Program-made: the position numbers and the translations under genes
Shown here: one piece after another, positions 6,073 through 6,173 of the stretch
How the letters are laid out: each line of letters begins with the position of its first letter
How positions within the stretch are numbered: the first letter of the stretch is position 1
NCBI GenBank assembly: GCA_049282265.1
Contig: JBAPTR010000195.1
Coordinates: 1-6,173 of the forward strand
DNA length: 6,173 nucleotides
Source of the DNA: CAYUCJ01 sp049282265
GTDB lineage: Bacteria; Desulfobacterota; DSM-4660; Desulfatiglandales; Desulfatiglandaceae
Direction: 5' to 3'
Notes under the pieces: model-generated
Seen by the model: the letters and a program-made list of their open reading frames with translations, nothing else
Told to the model about the DNA's origin: nothing
Databases searched by the model: none

Positions 6073-6173
6073 CGGTACGTCACAGAAGTGCGTAGGGTTT
6101 GATAGGAGTGAACCCCAAATAGTCGTCCATGTCGGTGTTTGGTGCCAAGTGCACTATGAGAAAGGGTCTGAAA
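6019..6173. repeat. Large interrupted inverted repeat at the window end
   Basis: The outer arms are perfect: TTTCAGACCCTTTCT (6019-6033) with AGAAAGGGTCTGAAA (6159-6173). The inner arms 6050-6071 and 6109-6130 pair at 20 of 22 positions, with an unbroken 11-bp stem TTTGGGGTTCA (6061-6071) next to a 37-base central loop (6072-6108). Between outer and inner arms the two sides differ in length and sequence. The structure is thus two diverged units head to head. The outer arm would extend further, as the left window end shows at 80-115. Confidence 0.85.
6080..6173. repeat. Terminal direct repeat, right copy (identical to window start)
   Basis: These 94 bases are identical to 1-94 and reach the last base of the window. 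In this copy the left neighbour is the forward repeat unit (copy B). In the left copy the right neighbour is the rest of the reverse arm, so joining the two ends would give one continuous inverted pair. Confidence 0.95.

Larger units (their letters stand above)
5839..6173. other. Gene-free region after miaA holding repeats
   Basis: No complete gene is visible. Bases 5839-5939 show no convincing terminator, promoter or RNA gene. From about 5940 the sequence becomes repeat: copy B of the intergenic unit, then an inverted pair running to the window end. One frame stays open from ATG 5942 to the last base (77 codons, no stop), but it crosses the inverted repeat and resembles no protein I know, so I do not call it a gene. 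Confidence 0.7.

Noticed and set aside
1..6173. Plasmid or phage interpretation of the matching ends
   Set aside because: No replication, mobilisation, capsid or integrase gene is present, and mutL with miaA points to chromosome.

Overview
The window is bacterial, and it looks like a Desulfobacterota/deltaproteobacterial (Syntrophobacter-like) chromosome. That placement is an inference from protein style, moderate-to-high GC and repeat-rich intergenic DNA; no database search was possible. Four complete genes are clear, all on the + strand: a 14-helix-type DHA2/EmrB drug-efflux transporter (467-2014), a secreted zinc-dependent phospholipase C-like protein (2222-3097), the mismatch-repair protein MutL (3094-4794) and the tRNA dimethylallyltransferase MiaA (4918-5838).

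Layout: 1-466 holds no convincing gene. It contains part of a repeat, an isolated 11-bp hairpin, and a close-packed run of four hairpins ending 31 bases before the transporter. The transporter is followed by a 207-base gap. The PLC-like gene and mutL overlap by 4 bases (ATGA), so they are probably translationally coupled. A 123-base gap before miaA is largely filled by a structured repeat. The 335 bases after miaA contain a second copy of that repeat, followed by an inverted repeat that runs to the window end.

Function: mutL and miaA are neighbours in many bacteria, and both act on information fidelity (DNA mismatch repair and tRNA A37 modification). MutL carries all the motifs of the nicking-endonuclease type plus a probable beta-clamp-binding motif, so repair here probably needs no MutH. 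The PLC-like protein has a full set of putative zinc ligands. Its predicted signal-peptide cleavage would expose a tryptophan as residue 1, as in the Bacillus phospholipase C. The transporter is probably a separate unit; no EmrA-type adaptor gene is in view.

The most unusual material is between the genes. Bases 1-94 and 6080-6173 are identical, so the window is either a circular assembly or a contig broken at both ends in the same repeat. Housekeeping gene content favours the second. Several intergenic segments contain diverged, hairpin-forming units that share a GGA(A/G)CCG block. They look like one or two dispersed intergenic repeat families in both orientations. No CRISPR, tRNA, rRNA, transposase or integrase gene was seen.
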